Notes: a model not told the origin generated them from the letters alone. 5,716 bases of DNA from Thermoflexia bacterium (GCA_030605705.1 JAUWHU010000197.1:1-5716), one strand, 5' to 3'; positions 1-5,578 are shown, numbered from the stretch's first letter. Program-made: numbers and translations.

Positions 1-206
1 TGACCTCGCTCTCGGCGATCATCTTCCTGGTCACGCCACGTTGGCGCATTATGACAGCGCAGATTCTCAACGAAGCGGAAACCGGTCGCTATGGCAACGC
101 CGCCGCCTACTGTGTTGTGCTGATCGCCATCGTTCTCGCGGCCATTGGCCTGATGTACCGCTTCGTCGGCTCCACGACTGGGGCTGAGCGCTTTATCGAA
201 ACGTAA
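1..206 (+). CDS. ABC transporter permease, C-terminal fragment
   Basis: Only the last 67 complete codons (from base 3) and the TAA stop at 204-206 are in the window; the gene starts upstream. The fragment reads as the end of a binding-protein-dependent inner-membrane permease of the iron(III)/polyamine/phosphonate importer type. It has a hydrophobic stretch near the start (SAIIFLVTP), a cytoplasmic segment (MTAQILNEAETGRYGNAAAY), then one final transmembrane helix at about fragment residues 39-60 (CVVLIAIVLAAIGLMYRFVG) and a short polar tail. The motif in which a GRYGNAAAY-like segment precedes the last helix is familiar from FbpB- and ThiP-like permeases. The complete ATPase gene downstream on the same strand fits as its partner, although a 694 bp repeat-filled gap separates them. 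The solute cannot be inferred from this fragment. Confidence 0.8.
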   Translation, partial: TSLSAIIFLVTPRWRIMTAQILNEAETGRYGNAAAYCVVLIAIVLAAIGLMYRFVGSTTGAERFIET

Positions 207-659
207 CCTGGACAAGCCAGAACCAAGAGGGACATAACCACGGAGAACATGGAGAAGATAGAAAAAATTGATATTTGATTCCCCTGAAAAAAGAGGCTGA
301 TTTTAACGCAGAGACGCAGAGGCGCAGAGATTTTTGAAGGCTTCTTCTGAAAAAAACTTTTCTAACCGCAAAGAACGCCAAGAGCGCCAAGGTTTTCAAA
401 GTCTACCCGCAAATTATTTGTGTTTTGGATGAGATTTCACAAGATTCTCAACCTTTCCCTTAATTTTTCTTGGCGTTCTTTGCACCCTCTGCGGTTCAAG
501 TGGTTTTTTCAGTAGACTCATATTTGATTTAAGAAAATTTCACTTCACACGTCAAAAAATTAATTTTCCCGAGGTCAAGTTTAAAATCTCTGCGCTCTCT
601 GTGTCCTCTGTGGTGAAATTCTTGCTCAATGTACAAGAACTTCATTAGTAAAGTATTAA
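206..659. repeat. Long copy of an interspersed repeat, with expanded centre
   Basis: The two ends of this segment match the two ends of a shorter element at 4302-4434. Bases 206-258 match 4302-4354 with one difference (T250 versus C4346). Bases 604-659 match 4379-4434 with nine differences, including an identical 27 bp core at 610-636. Here the ends are separated by 345 bp, against only 24 bp in the other copy. Both copies begin at or just after a stop codon (last base of TAA 204-206 here; 6 bp after TAA 4293-4295 there). No open reading frame inside resembles a transposase, and I see no clear target-site duplication. It is best described as a non-coding repeat element of unknown origin. Confidence 0.85.
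305..595. repeat. Nested inverted repeats inside the long element
   Basis: Two perfect inverted repeats are nested. The middle pair is 322-334 (gcgcagagatttt) with 583-595 (aaaatctctgcgc), 13 bp. The inner pair is 368-383 (gcaaagaacgccaaga) with 468-483 (tcttggcgttctttgc), 16 bp. Outside them lies the accacggag/ctctgtggt pair formed by the element's own ends. The arms are themselves built of short purine-rich tandem units such as gacgcagag and gaacgccaag. The arrangement looks like repeat units inserted inside one another. A role in transcript stability or termination after the permease gene is possible, but no T-tract follows any stem. Confidence 0.8.
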
Positions 660-674
660 CGTGAGGGCGTAGTG

Positions 675-688
675 GCGACTTCAGTCGC
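675..688. repeat. Short palindrome GCGACTTCAGTCGC
   Basis: GCGACT and AGTCGC are perfect inverted arms around a TC centre. A similar gcgactgaagtcgc-type palindrome is a frequent intergenic repeat in environmental bacterial genomes, so this is more likely a repeat-family member than a specific operator. It lies 213 bp upstream of the ATPase start. Confidence 0.6.
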
Positions 689-734
689 TCTGGCTCCGCT
701 TTGAACAACTAAAATCATTACTACAAGTAGATTG

Positions 735-888
735 AAATGTCTAAGTGTCTTAAAATATTCGCCATCTATCCAGACCTCCGAGGTCTCCAGTGTAGCACCA
801 CGGGCAAGGCATTTTGGAGCCATATTTAGCCTTGTTTTCACATCATTTCGTAGACCTCGGAGGTCTAGAATAACTAAATGTCTAAGTG
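735..888. repeat. 13 bp direct repeats flanking paired palindromes
   Basis: The sequence aaatgtctaagtg occurs at 735-747 and again at 876-888. Between the copies lie agacctccgaggtct (772-786) and agacctcggaggtct (852-866). Each is a 15 bp palindrome around one central base, and the second is the exact reverse complement of the first, so the pair also forms an inverted repeat with a 65 bp spacer. A weaker CAAGGC/GCCTTG pair (805-810 and 829-834) sits inside. The right boundary ends 12 bp before the ATPase ATG. The layout could be a small mobile-like cassette with duplicated flanks or a two-site operator region; the sequence alone does not decide. Confidence 0.7.
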
Positions 889-900
889 AGGCTCAAGATT

Positions 901-1983
901 ATGGAATCCACAACTCTTGTATTAAACAATCTGGTCAAGACCTTCGGCCGTCAGGGTGAGGTGCTCGCCGTCAACAATCTCAACATCGAAATCCGCCAGG
1001 GGGAGTTCGTCACGTTGTTAGGGCCGTCGGGCTGCGGCAAGACGACCACGCTGCGGCTCATCGCCGGCTTCGAGTTCCCCACTTCGGGCCAGATACTTCT
1101 CGATGGCGAGTCGCTCAATGACGTGCCCCCCAACAAACGACCTATGGCCATGGTCTTCCAGAACTATGCGCTTTTTCCGCACATGTCGGTGTTCGATAAC
1201 GTCTCCTACGGCCTCAAGGTCAAGCGGCAAGCTGCGGACTTGATCCGCGAGAGTGTCGAGATCGTGATGCAGCTGATGAACCTGGTGGGGATGGGGGACC
1301 GGATGCCGCACCAATTATCGGGGGGGCAGCAACAGCGAGTGGCCCTGGCGCGAGCGCTGGTCATGCAGCCCAAGGTGTTGCTCTTCGACGAGCCGCTCTC
1401 CAATCTCGATGCCAAACTGCGAGTGCAGATGCGCATCGAGATCCGTCGCCTGCAACAGCGGTTGGGCATCACCACTGTTTACGTCACCCATGACCAGGCA
1501 GAAGCAATGAGCCTCTCTGACCGCATCGCGATCATGCGCGACGGCCAGCTCGAGCAGATCGGCACGCCACGTGAAATCTATCAGCAGCCGGCCTCAATCT
1601 TCGTGGCCGATTTCATCGGACGAGCCAACTTCATCGAGAGCTGTGTGCAAAGCTGCACAGACGGACAGCTGACACTCGAGCTGTTCGGCCGGATGCTGAC
1701 CATCCCGGCCTCTCAGGAAACCTTCTCCACCGGCGAGCCGGTCTACTTAGTCATTCGGCCGGAAGCGGCGCGGGTAAGCCGGCAAGCGGGAAATTACACG
1801 GGCGAGGTCAAGCAGGCCGTCTATCTCGGCTCCACCGTGGAATATGAAATCGAGACCCACGACCACTTCGTCTCAGTGGTTGTCTACAACCCACAGCAGG
1901 GAGACATCTTTGAGGAAGGCGACCAGGTGTTCCTCGATCTTCCCAGCGTTGCCTTCCACGTGTTGCCACGACAGACCGGCTGA
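901..1983 (+). CDS. ABC importer ATPase, PotA/FbpC type with TOBE domain
   Basis: This 360-residue nucleotide-binding subunit would hydrolyse ATP on the cytoplasmic face to power solute import through the upstream permease. All catalytic motifs are intact: Walker A GPSGCGKTT (41-49), Q-loop Gln87 in VFQNYALFP, signature LSGGQQQR (139-146), Walker B VLLFDE (159-164), D-loop SNLD (167-170) and switch His197 in VTHDQAEA. Residues from about 240 onward form a C-terminal TOBE-type regulatory region (RANFIE, IRPEAA, YLGSTVEYEIE). The length is typical of PotA, FbpC and related proteins. ATG 901 is preferred over an in-frame GTG at 886, because GAGG at 888-891 then serves as Shine-Dalgarno nine bases upstream and the protein begins at the usual family position. 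The family is certain. Whether it imports iron(III), polyamine or another solute is not. Confidence 0.95.
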   Translation: MESTTLVLNNLVKTFGRQGEVLAVNNLNIEIRQGEFVTLLGPSGCGKTTTLRLIAGFEFPTSGQILLDGESLNDVPPNKRPMAMVFQNYALFPHMSVFDNVSYGLKVKRQAADLIRESVEIVMQLMNLVGMGDRMPHQLSGGQQQRVALARALVMQPKVLLFDEPLSNLDAKLRVQMRIEIRRLQQRLGITTVYVTHDQAEAMSLSDRIAIMRDGQLEQIGTPREIYQQPASIFVADFIGRANFIESCVQSCTDGQLTLELFGRMLTIPASQETFSTGEPVYLVIRPEAARVSRQAGNYTGEVKQAVYLGSTVEYEIETHDHFVSVVVYNPQQGDIFEEGDQVFLDLPSVAFHVLPRQTG

Positions 1984-2010
1984 GAGCACGCCTCACCCGG
2001 ATCCCCTCGC

Positions 2011-2050
2011 AAACGTCAGTCGCCCAGCACCATGGCGACTGACGTTTTTT
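2011..2050 (+). terminator. Strong intrinsic terminator after the ATPase gene
   Basis: A perfect 14 bp inverted repeat pairs 2011-2024 (aaacgtcagtcgcc) with 2034-2047 (ggcgactgacgttt) around a 9-base loop (2025-2033). The right arm runs directly into six T residues at 2045-2050. It begins 28 bases after the ATPase stop codon and separates the transporter transcript from the regulator-carbamoyltransferase region. Confidence 0.93.
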
Positions 2051-2107
2051 GACGCCTGACAATCCCCCATCGCATGTTCAGGGTCTTATTATTTTCGGAT
2101 TGGATGC

Positions 2108-2135
2108 ACCACAGAGACACAGAGAACACGGAGAA
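2108..2135. repeat. accacagagacacagag-type repeat, half element
   Basis: This purine-rich segment shares 14 identical bases (gagaacacggagaa, 2122-2135) with the element at 4339-4352. I found no matching ctccgtggt-type right arm nearby, so it appears to be a solo or degenerate end of the same repeat family. Confidence 0.65.
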
Positions 2136-2187
2136 AAAAGTGTCTTCTCAAAAAGTGGGGGCAAATCATAGGGCGTAGCAAAAATCA

Positions 2188-2277
2188 GCCACGAATTCGT
2201 GAGCACTGCCTGCCCACACTGCGCACAATTTCACTAATTTACCTCTCTTTTTCGTGTTAATTCGTGAAATTCGTGGC
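2188..2277. repeat. gccacgaatt inverted-repeat element
   Basis: GCCACGAATT (2188-2197) and AATTCGTGGC (2268-2277) are perfect 10 bp inverted arms. The right side (2251-2277) also carries repeating ttcgtg units (ttcgtgttaattcgtgaaattcgtggc type). The remainder of the 344 bp gap between the terminator and the GntR gene shows no gene apart from the promoter region. Confidence 0.7.
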
Positions 2278-2350
2278 AGAAAAGAGCAAGACCGGCTCGA
2301 GACGCCCCGGAATATTGAGATGATACGCTCCACCGCATGTTGCATGTCTA

Positions 2351-2378
2351 TTGACTTGTCAGACAACTGATTTATAAT
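2351..2378 (+). promoter_or_regulatory. Sigma70-type promoter of the GntR gene
   Basis: The -35 hexamer TTGACT (2351-2356) matches five of six consensus bases, and the -10 hexamer TATAAT (2373-2378) is perfect; the spacer is 16 bp. Transcription would be expected to start near 2384-2386. That is at or inside the GGAGG Shine-Dalgarno sequence at 2385-2389, giving a leader of only about ten bases before ATG 2395. Confidence 0.82.
2356..2366. promoter_or_regulatory. Probable GntR operator TTGTCAGACAA
   Basis: TTGTC and GACAA are perfect inverted half-sites around a central A. Symmetry continues imperfectly outward to about 2352-2370. The GTC-N-GAC core is of the kind bound by GntR-family regulators. 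It overlaps the last base of the -35 hexamer and fills most of the spacer before the -10, so a bound regulator would block RNA polymerase. Autorepression by the adjacent GntR protein is the natural inference; no second copy was found elsewhere in the window. Confidence 0.7.
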
Positions 2379-2394
2379 TGTTGCGGAGGCACAA

Positions 2395-3147
2395 ATGACA
2401 GCATCGAACGCCACATATCCCAAAGTTCGTTCGCCGAGGGTCCAGGTTGAAGAAGCGCTCTACGCAATGATCGAGTCGCTGAAAACCGGCGATCAACTTC
2501 CACCTGAGCCGGCGTTGGCAAAACAGTTGGGCGTCTCCCGCCCCACGCTCCGTGAAGTGATGCGTACCCTCGTAGAACGCGGCGTCCTGGTGCGGCGCCA
2601 CGGCGTGGGAACCTTCGTCGCCTCCCGCTTCCCCGTTCTCGAATCCGGCATGGAGATTCTGGAAAGCCTGGCGCGCTTAGCCGAACGCATTGACCTGCAA
2701 ACGGAGGCGGCTTATCTCGAAGTCGAGGAACGACTGGCGACCCCCATCGAAGTCGCCGGCCTCGAGTTCCCCCAGGGAAGCGAGGTCCCGGTGCTCATCG
2801 TCAACCGCGTGATCGCCATCGAGGGTGAACCGGTCGCCGACCTGCGGGACATCGTCCCACTGGAATACCTGACCAAGGAGGGCCTGGGCGAGAACTTCCA
2901 CGGCTCTGTGTTGGATGTTTTCCTGGAACGGGGGGAACCATTGCTTTCCACCTCCCGCACGGAGATCGTCGCGGAAGCAGCGAATGTTAAGTTTGCGAAG
3001 CGTCTGGGTGTCCGCAAAGGCTCCGCTCTCCTGAAGCTGGTGGGCCAGCTGTACAGCTACGACGAAAAGGTGGTGGATTATTCGGTGAGCTACTTCGTGC
3101 CGGGACATTTCAAATTTCACGTGATGCGTAGGGTCAATCGCAAATAG
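2395..3147 (+). CDS. GntR-family transcriptional regulator with UTRA domain
   Basis: This 250-residue cytoplasmic regulator likely represses its own promoter and perhaps the downstream carbamoyltransferase genes until a small-molecule ligand binds. Residues about 12-76 form the GntR winged helix: a helix with EALYAMIESLKTGDQLPPE, the helix-turn-helix LAKQLGVSRPTLREVMRTLV (41-60), and the wing RRHGVGTFV (67-75). Residues about 95-243 fit a UTRA ligand domain of the HutC subfamily, ending in the typical YFVPGHFKFHVMRR (233-246). GGAGG (2385-2389) sits five bases before ATG 2395. Its operator-containing promoter and position ahead of two carbamoyltransferases and a carbamate kinase suggest that the inducer is their substrate or a related ureido compound; that link is inference. 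The family call is secure, the ligand unknown. Confidence 0.92.
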   Translation: MTASNATYPKVRSPRVQVEEALYAMIESLKTGDQLPPEPALAKQLGVSRPTLREVMRTLVERGVLVRRHGVGTFVASRFPVLESGMEILESLARLAERIDLQTEAAYLEVEERLATPIEVAGLEFPQGSEVPVLIVNRVIAIEGEPVADLRDIVPLEYLTKEGLGENFHGSVLDVFLERGEPLLSTSRTEIVAEAANVKFAKRLGVRKGSALLKLVGQLYSYDEKVVDYSVSYFVPGHFKFHVMRRVNRK

Positions 3148-3227
3148 GCGAACGGGCGAGGAAGCGAAAAGGCGAGAAAGCGAGAAAGCGAAAAGGCGAG
3201 AAGGCGAGGAAGCGAGTAAGCGAACAA
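3148..3227. repeat. Ten tandem 8 bp units (gcgaRRAR)
   Basis: Ten contiguous 8-base units, every one beginning gcga, start at the base directly after the TAG stop of the GntR gene. Variants are gcgaacgg, gcgaggaa, gcgaaaag (twice), gcgagaaa (twice), gcgagaag, gcgaggaa, gcgagtaa and gcgaacaa. The strand is almost purely purine apart from the C of each gcga and a few bases in the end units. With a period of eight it is not an in-frame protein repeat. No function is evident. Confidence 0.9.
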
Positions 3228-3264
3228 GACAAGCCTTAACGTTAGTTTGTCGGCCCGTCCGCAG

Positions 3265-3316
3265 ATTTGCCATTTGCACATTTGCCATTTGCACATTTGC
3301 CATTTGCCATTTGCAC
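3265..3316. repeat. Tandem atttgcc / atttgcac array
   Basis: Seven contiguous units of two types (A = atttgcc, B = atttgcac) run in the order A B A B A A B. The array ends 14 bases before the Shine-Dalgarno sequence of the next gene. There are no spacers, so it is not a CRISPR. The recurring TTGCCA/TTGCAC hexamers resemble -35 elements, but no good -10 is obvious. Confidence 0.88.
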
Positions 3317-3344
3317 ATTCTAAACTAAACAGGAGGTTTGTACT

Positions 3345-4295
3345 ATGCGTAGTTTTATGGGTCGTGATATTCTGTCTTTGAAGGATTTCGAGCGCAACGA
3401 GTTTTTCCGTGTTTTCGAGATTGCCGAGGAATTGGAGCCGATTGCCCGCAACCGGCGCAACGTTGACTTGCTCAAGGATAAGACCATGGTGACGGCGTTC
3501 TACCAGCCATCCACCCGCACCCGCCTGGCTCACGAAGCCGCCATGCACCGCCTGGGTGGTCACGTGACCGGTTTTGTGGATGCCAAGATGACCCGCGCGG
3601 GCGACTGGTATCAGGAGTCCATCAAGGACACTGTTAAGATGTTGGAGTGCTACGGCGACGTGATCGTCATGCGCCACTTCCAGCAGGGTGCGCCGCACGA
3701 GGCCGCTAAATGGGCCAGCATTCCTATTATCAACGGTGGCGACGGCTGGGGCGAGCACCCCACCCAGATCCTGACCGATCTCTACACCGTGCTCCGCGAG
3801 AAGGGTCGTATTGATGGGCTACGCTGGCTGGCCGTCGGCGATATGCGGATGCGCACCATGCACTCCCTCGCCTACGCCCTCACCCAGTTTGACTGCCCCA
3901 TCACCTTCGTCTCACCACCAGATATGTCATTGACAGAGGAAATGAAGGCCGATCTCGACAAGTACAGCCTGGATTACCAGGAGGCCGACCACGTGGAGAA
4001 GGCCATTGCCGACGCGGATGTGATCTTAGTCGAGCCGGTGGTGCAGCCGGACTACACTCAGGCCCGTCAGGAAGCCGGCGAGCACGGTCTGACCCCCGCC
4101 AACTACAAGATCACCCGCGATTTGCTCTTCAACAAAGCCAAGTCCGACGCCATCCTGTTGCACTCACTGCCGCGTATGGATGAGATTCCCGCCGATGTGG
4201 ACATCACCAAGTGGTCCCGCTACTGGCAGGAGGCCTTCAACGGTGTCGTGATGCGCATGGCGTTGTTGGCGCTGGTCTTGGGGGCGATGGAGTAA
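3345..4295 (+). CDS. Aspartate-carbamoyltransferase-like enzyme, altered active site
   Basis: This 316-residue protein belongs to the aspartate/ornithine carbamoyltransferase family and is nearest to PyrB. The carbamoyl-phosphate site is intact: QPSTRTR (54-60), Arg110 in VIVMRH, His138-Gln141 in GEHPTQ, and Arg170 in GDMRMRTMHSL. The C-terminal AFNGVVMRMALLALVLG is also PyrB-like. Compared by eye with E. coli PyrB, the 80s loop reads TRAGDWYQESIKDT where PyrB has GKKGE with catalytic Lys84. The aspartate-binding Arg229 region (TRVQ) reads EPVVQ, and HPLPR reads HSLPR (273-277). The second substrate is therefore probably not aspartate, and a catabolic role with the downstream carbamate kinase is inferred. 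No regulatory chain gene follows. ATG 3345 is supported by AGGAGG at 3331-3336. Family call strong, reaction uncertain. Confidence 0.9.
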   Translation: MRSFMGRDILSLKDFERNEFFRVFEIAEELEPIARNRRNVDLLKDKTMVTAFYQPSTRTRLAHEAAMHRLGGHVTGFVDAKMTRAGDWYQESIKDTVKMLECYGDVIVMRHFQQGAPHEAAKWASIPIINGGDGWGEHPTQILTDLYTVLREKGRIDGLRWLAVGDMRMRTMHSLAYALTQFDCPITFVSPPDMSLTEEMKADLDKYSLDYQEADHVEKAIADADVILVEPVVQPDYTQARQEAGEHGLTPANYKITRDLLFNKAKSDAILLHSLPRMDEIPADVDITKWSRYWQEAFNGVVMRMALLALVLGAME

Positions 4296-4301
4296 ACCCT
4301 G

Positions 4302-4434
4302 ACCTGGACAAGCCAGAACCAAGAGGGACATAACCACGGAGAACACGGAGAAGAAAACAGTAAATCCAGAACTCCGTGCCCTCCGTGGTGAAATTCTTGC
4401 TCAATGTACAAAAATTTCACTGGCAAGGTACTAA
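4302..4434. repeat. Short copy of the interspersed repeat, hairpin-forming
   Basis: The ends match those of the longer element at 206-659. Internally, ACCACGGAG (4333-4341) pairs with CTCCGTGGT (4381-4389). After a 2x2 internal loop, CACGGAG (4344-4350) pairs with CTCCGTG (4372-4378) around a 21-base loop. No T-tract follows, so it is not a classical terminator, although a hairpin here could affect the transcript between the two transferase genes. Confidence 0.85.
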
Positions 4435-4476
4435 TGCGTGTTCTGTATTTTCCTATACCACGCAACGGAATACGCA
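4435..4476. repeat. Small imperfect inverted repeat before the second transferase
   Basis: TGCGTGTTC (4435-4443) and GAATACGCA (4468-4476) pair at eight of nine positions with one G-T wobble. It ends seven bases before the Shine-Dalgarno sequence at 4483-4488. It may be part of another repeat family or a leader hairpin; support is weak. Confidence 0.35.
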
Positions 4477-4496
4477 ATAAATGAGGTGTTAAACTT

Positions 4497-5477
4497 ATGA
4501 TTACAAACTTACGTGGCCGTGACTTGATCTGCGATCTCGACTTCACCAAGGAAGAGGTTGAGACTGTTCTGGACGTGGCCTGGGACCTCAAGCGCAAGCG
4601 CGCGTTGGGCGAGCCTCATCCGCTGCTGCGCGACAAGGTTCTCGGCATGTTGTTCTTCTTCAGCAGCACCCGCACCCGCTGTTCCTTTGAGGCGGGGATG
4701 GCGCAGCTCGGTGGGCACGGCGCGTTCATTGACTCGCGCACGACTCAGGTATCCCACGGCGATACTGCCAGGGAGATCGGCGAAATCCTGGGGCGCTACT
4801 TCGACGGCATCGCCATCCGCCAATGCGATTGGAATTACGGCAATAAGTACCTCAACTGGGTCGCCGAGGCCTCCCGCTCGCCCGTGCTCAACATGCAGTG
4901 CGATAAGTACCACCCGCACCAGTGTCTGGCCGACCTGATGACCATCCAGGAAAAAAAGGGGAAGAACCTGCGCGGCAAGAAGATCGTCGTTTCCTGGGCT
5001 TACGCTTCCTCCTACCTCAAGCCGATGTCCGTCCCGCAATCGTTAATTTTGCAGATGCCGCGCTTTGGCATGGATGTGACGCTCAGCTATCCCGAAGAAT
5101 TCCTGCTGATGCCCGACATCATGGAGATGGCCGAGGAGCAGGCCCGCAAGTACGGTGCCAAATTCGAGGTAGTACACGATATGGAAGCCGGCTTCGCGGA
5201 TGCCGACGTGGTTTACGCCAAGTCCTGGGGGCCGATGATGACGACCACCGACCCCGTCGCAGGTAAAGCGTTGCAGGATAAGTACAAGTCCTGGATCACC
5301 GATGCGCGCAAGATGGCCCTGGCGAAACCTGACGCCATCTACATGCACCCGCTGCCCGCCGACCGCGATATCGAAGTCACCAGCGAGGTCATGGATGGCC
5401 CGCAGTCCGTTGTCTTCGACCAGGCCGAAAACCGCCTCCACGCGCAGAAAGGCGTGCTGGCGCTGACGATGTGGTAA
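4497..5477 (+). CDS. Knotted-type carbamoyltransferase, YgeW/acetylornithine-transferase-like
   Basis: This 326-residue cytoplasmic enzyme has the carbamoyl-phosphate motif FFFSSTRTRCSFE (53-65), Arg108 in IAIRQ and HPHQCLADL (139-147). Several segments place it with YgeW and N-acetylornithine/N-succinylornithine carbamoyltransferases, whose fold is knotted: SWAYASSYLKPMSVPQ (166-181), RFGMDVTLSYPE (189-200), DADVVYAKSWGPM (235-247) and FDQAENRLHAQK (307-318). The 80s loop QVSHGDTAREI (84-94) is YgeW-like. The usual HCLP motif reads HPLPADRDIE (284-293), so the Cys and the basic residues that follow it in acetylornithine enzymes are absent. It probably acts on an unidentified ureido compound, in the catabolic direction given the carbamate kinase next door. 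GAGGTG (4483-4488) lies eight bases before ATG 4497. In E. coli, ygeW lies in a purine-catabolism cluster; a similar role here is only a hypothesis. Confidence 0.88.
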   Translation: MITNLRGRDLICDLDFTKEEVETVLDVAWDLKRKRALGEPHPLLRDKVLGMLFFFSSTRTRCSFEAGMAQLGGHGAFIDSRTTQVSHGDTAREIGEILGRYFDGIAIRQCDWNYGNKYLNWVAEASRSPVLNMQCDKYHPHQCLADLMTIQEKKGKNLRGKKIVVSWAYASSYLKPMSVPQSLILQMPRFGMDVTLSYPEEFLLMPDIMEMAEEQARKYGAKFEVVHDMEAGFADADVVYAKSWGPMMTTTDPVAGKALQDKYKSWITDARKMALAKPDAIYMHPLPADRDIEVTSEVMDGPQSVVFDQAENRLHAQKGVLALTMW

Positions 5478-5483
5478 GACCAA

Positions 5484-5559
5484 GTTAAAAAGTTGAACGT
5501 TGAAAGTTGCAAGTTGATGTCCTCGACGAACTTTTAACGTTTAACTTTAAACTTTTAAC
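5484..5559. repeat. Long imperfect hairpin of 7 bp-period repeats
   Basis: The left arm (5484-5515) and right arm (5529-5559) are complementary at about 25 of 31 positions with one bulged base, leaving a 13-base loop. Both arms are built from a seven-base period of the form gttNaaN (for example gttgaac, gttgaaa). It fills the gap between the second transferase and the carbamate kinase and ends seven bases before the kinase Shine-Dalgarno sequence. It could be an attenuator-like hairpin or simply another intergenic repeat. Confidence 0.7.
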
Positions 5560-5578
5560 CTGAGTTAAGGAGTACACT

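Noticed and set aside
193..399. Minus-strand reading frame with a peptide (SPCSPWLCPSWFWLVQV) that recurs in another minus-strand frame at 4220-4597
   Set aside because: The shared peptide is only the translation of the repeat ends at 206-258 and 4302-4354 read backwards; there is no ribosome-binding site or protein-like composition, so it is not a conserved small gene.
886..900. GTG 886 as the start of the ATPase
   Set aside because: It would put the GAGG Shine-Dalgarno sequence inside the gene and add five residues not expected in the family; ATG 901 fits better.
3148..3316. Possible CRISPR array
   Set aside because: The units are 7-8 bp and contiguous, with no spacers or 25-35 bp repeats.
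3297..3326. Possible promoter TTGCCA (3297-3302) with TAAACT (3321-3326), 18 bp spacing, before the first transferase
   Set aside because: The -35 hexamer is part of the tandem array and recurs by chance, and the -10 matches only four of six bases; too weak to list as a feature.
2677..3758. Long minus-strand frames covering the tandem arrays and parts of the GntR and first transferase genes
   Set aside because: They read antisense through confident genes, and their repetitive leucine/serine/arginine/phenylalanine stretches come from the 8 bp and atttgc arrays.
4333..4389. Hairpin after the first transferase as an intrinsic terminator
   Set aside because: The stem is good, but the bases after it (tgaaattc) contain no T-tract, and the loop is 21 bases.
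4558..4938. Plus-strand frame overlapping the second transferase
   Set aside because: It is a low-complexity alanine/serine/arginine-rich shadow of the real gene in another frame.
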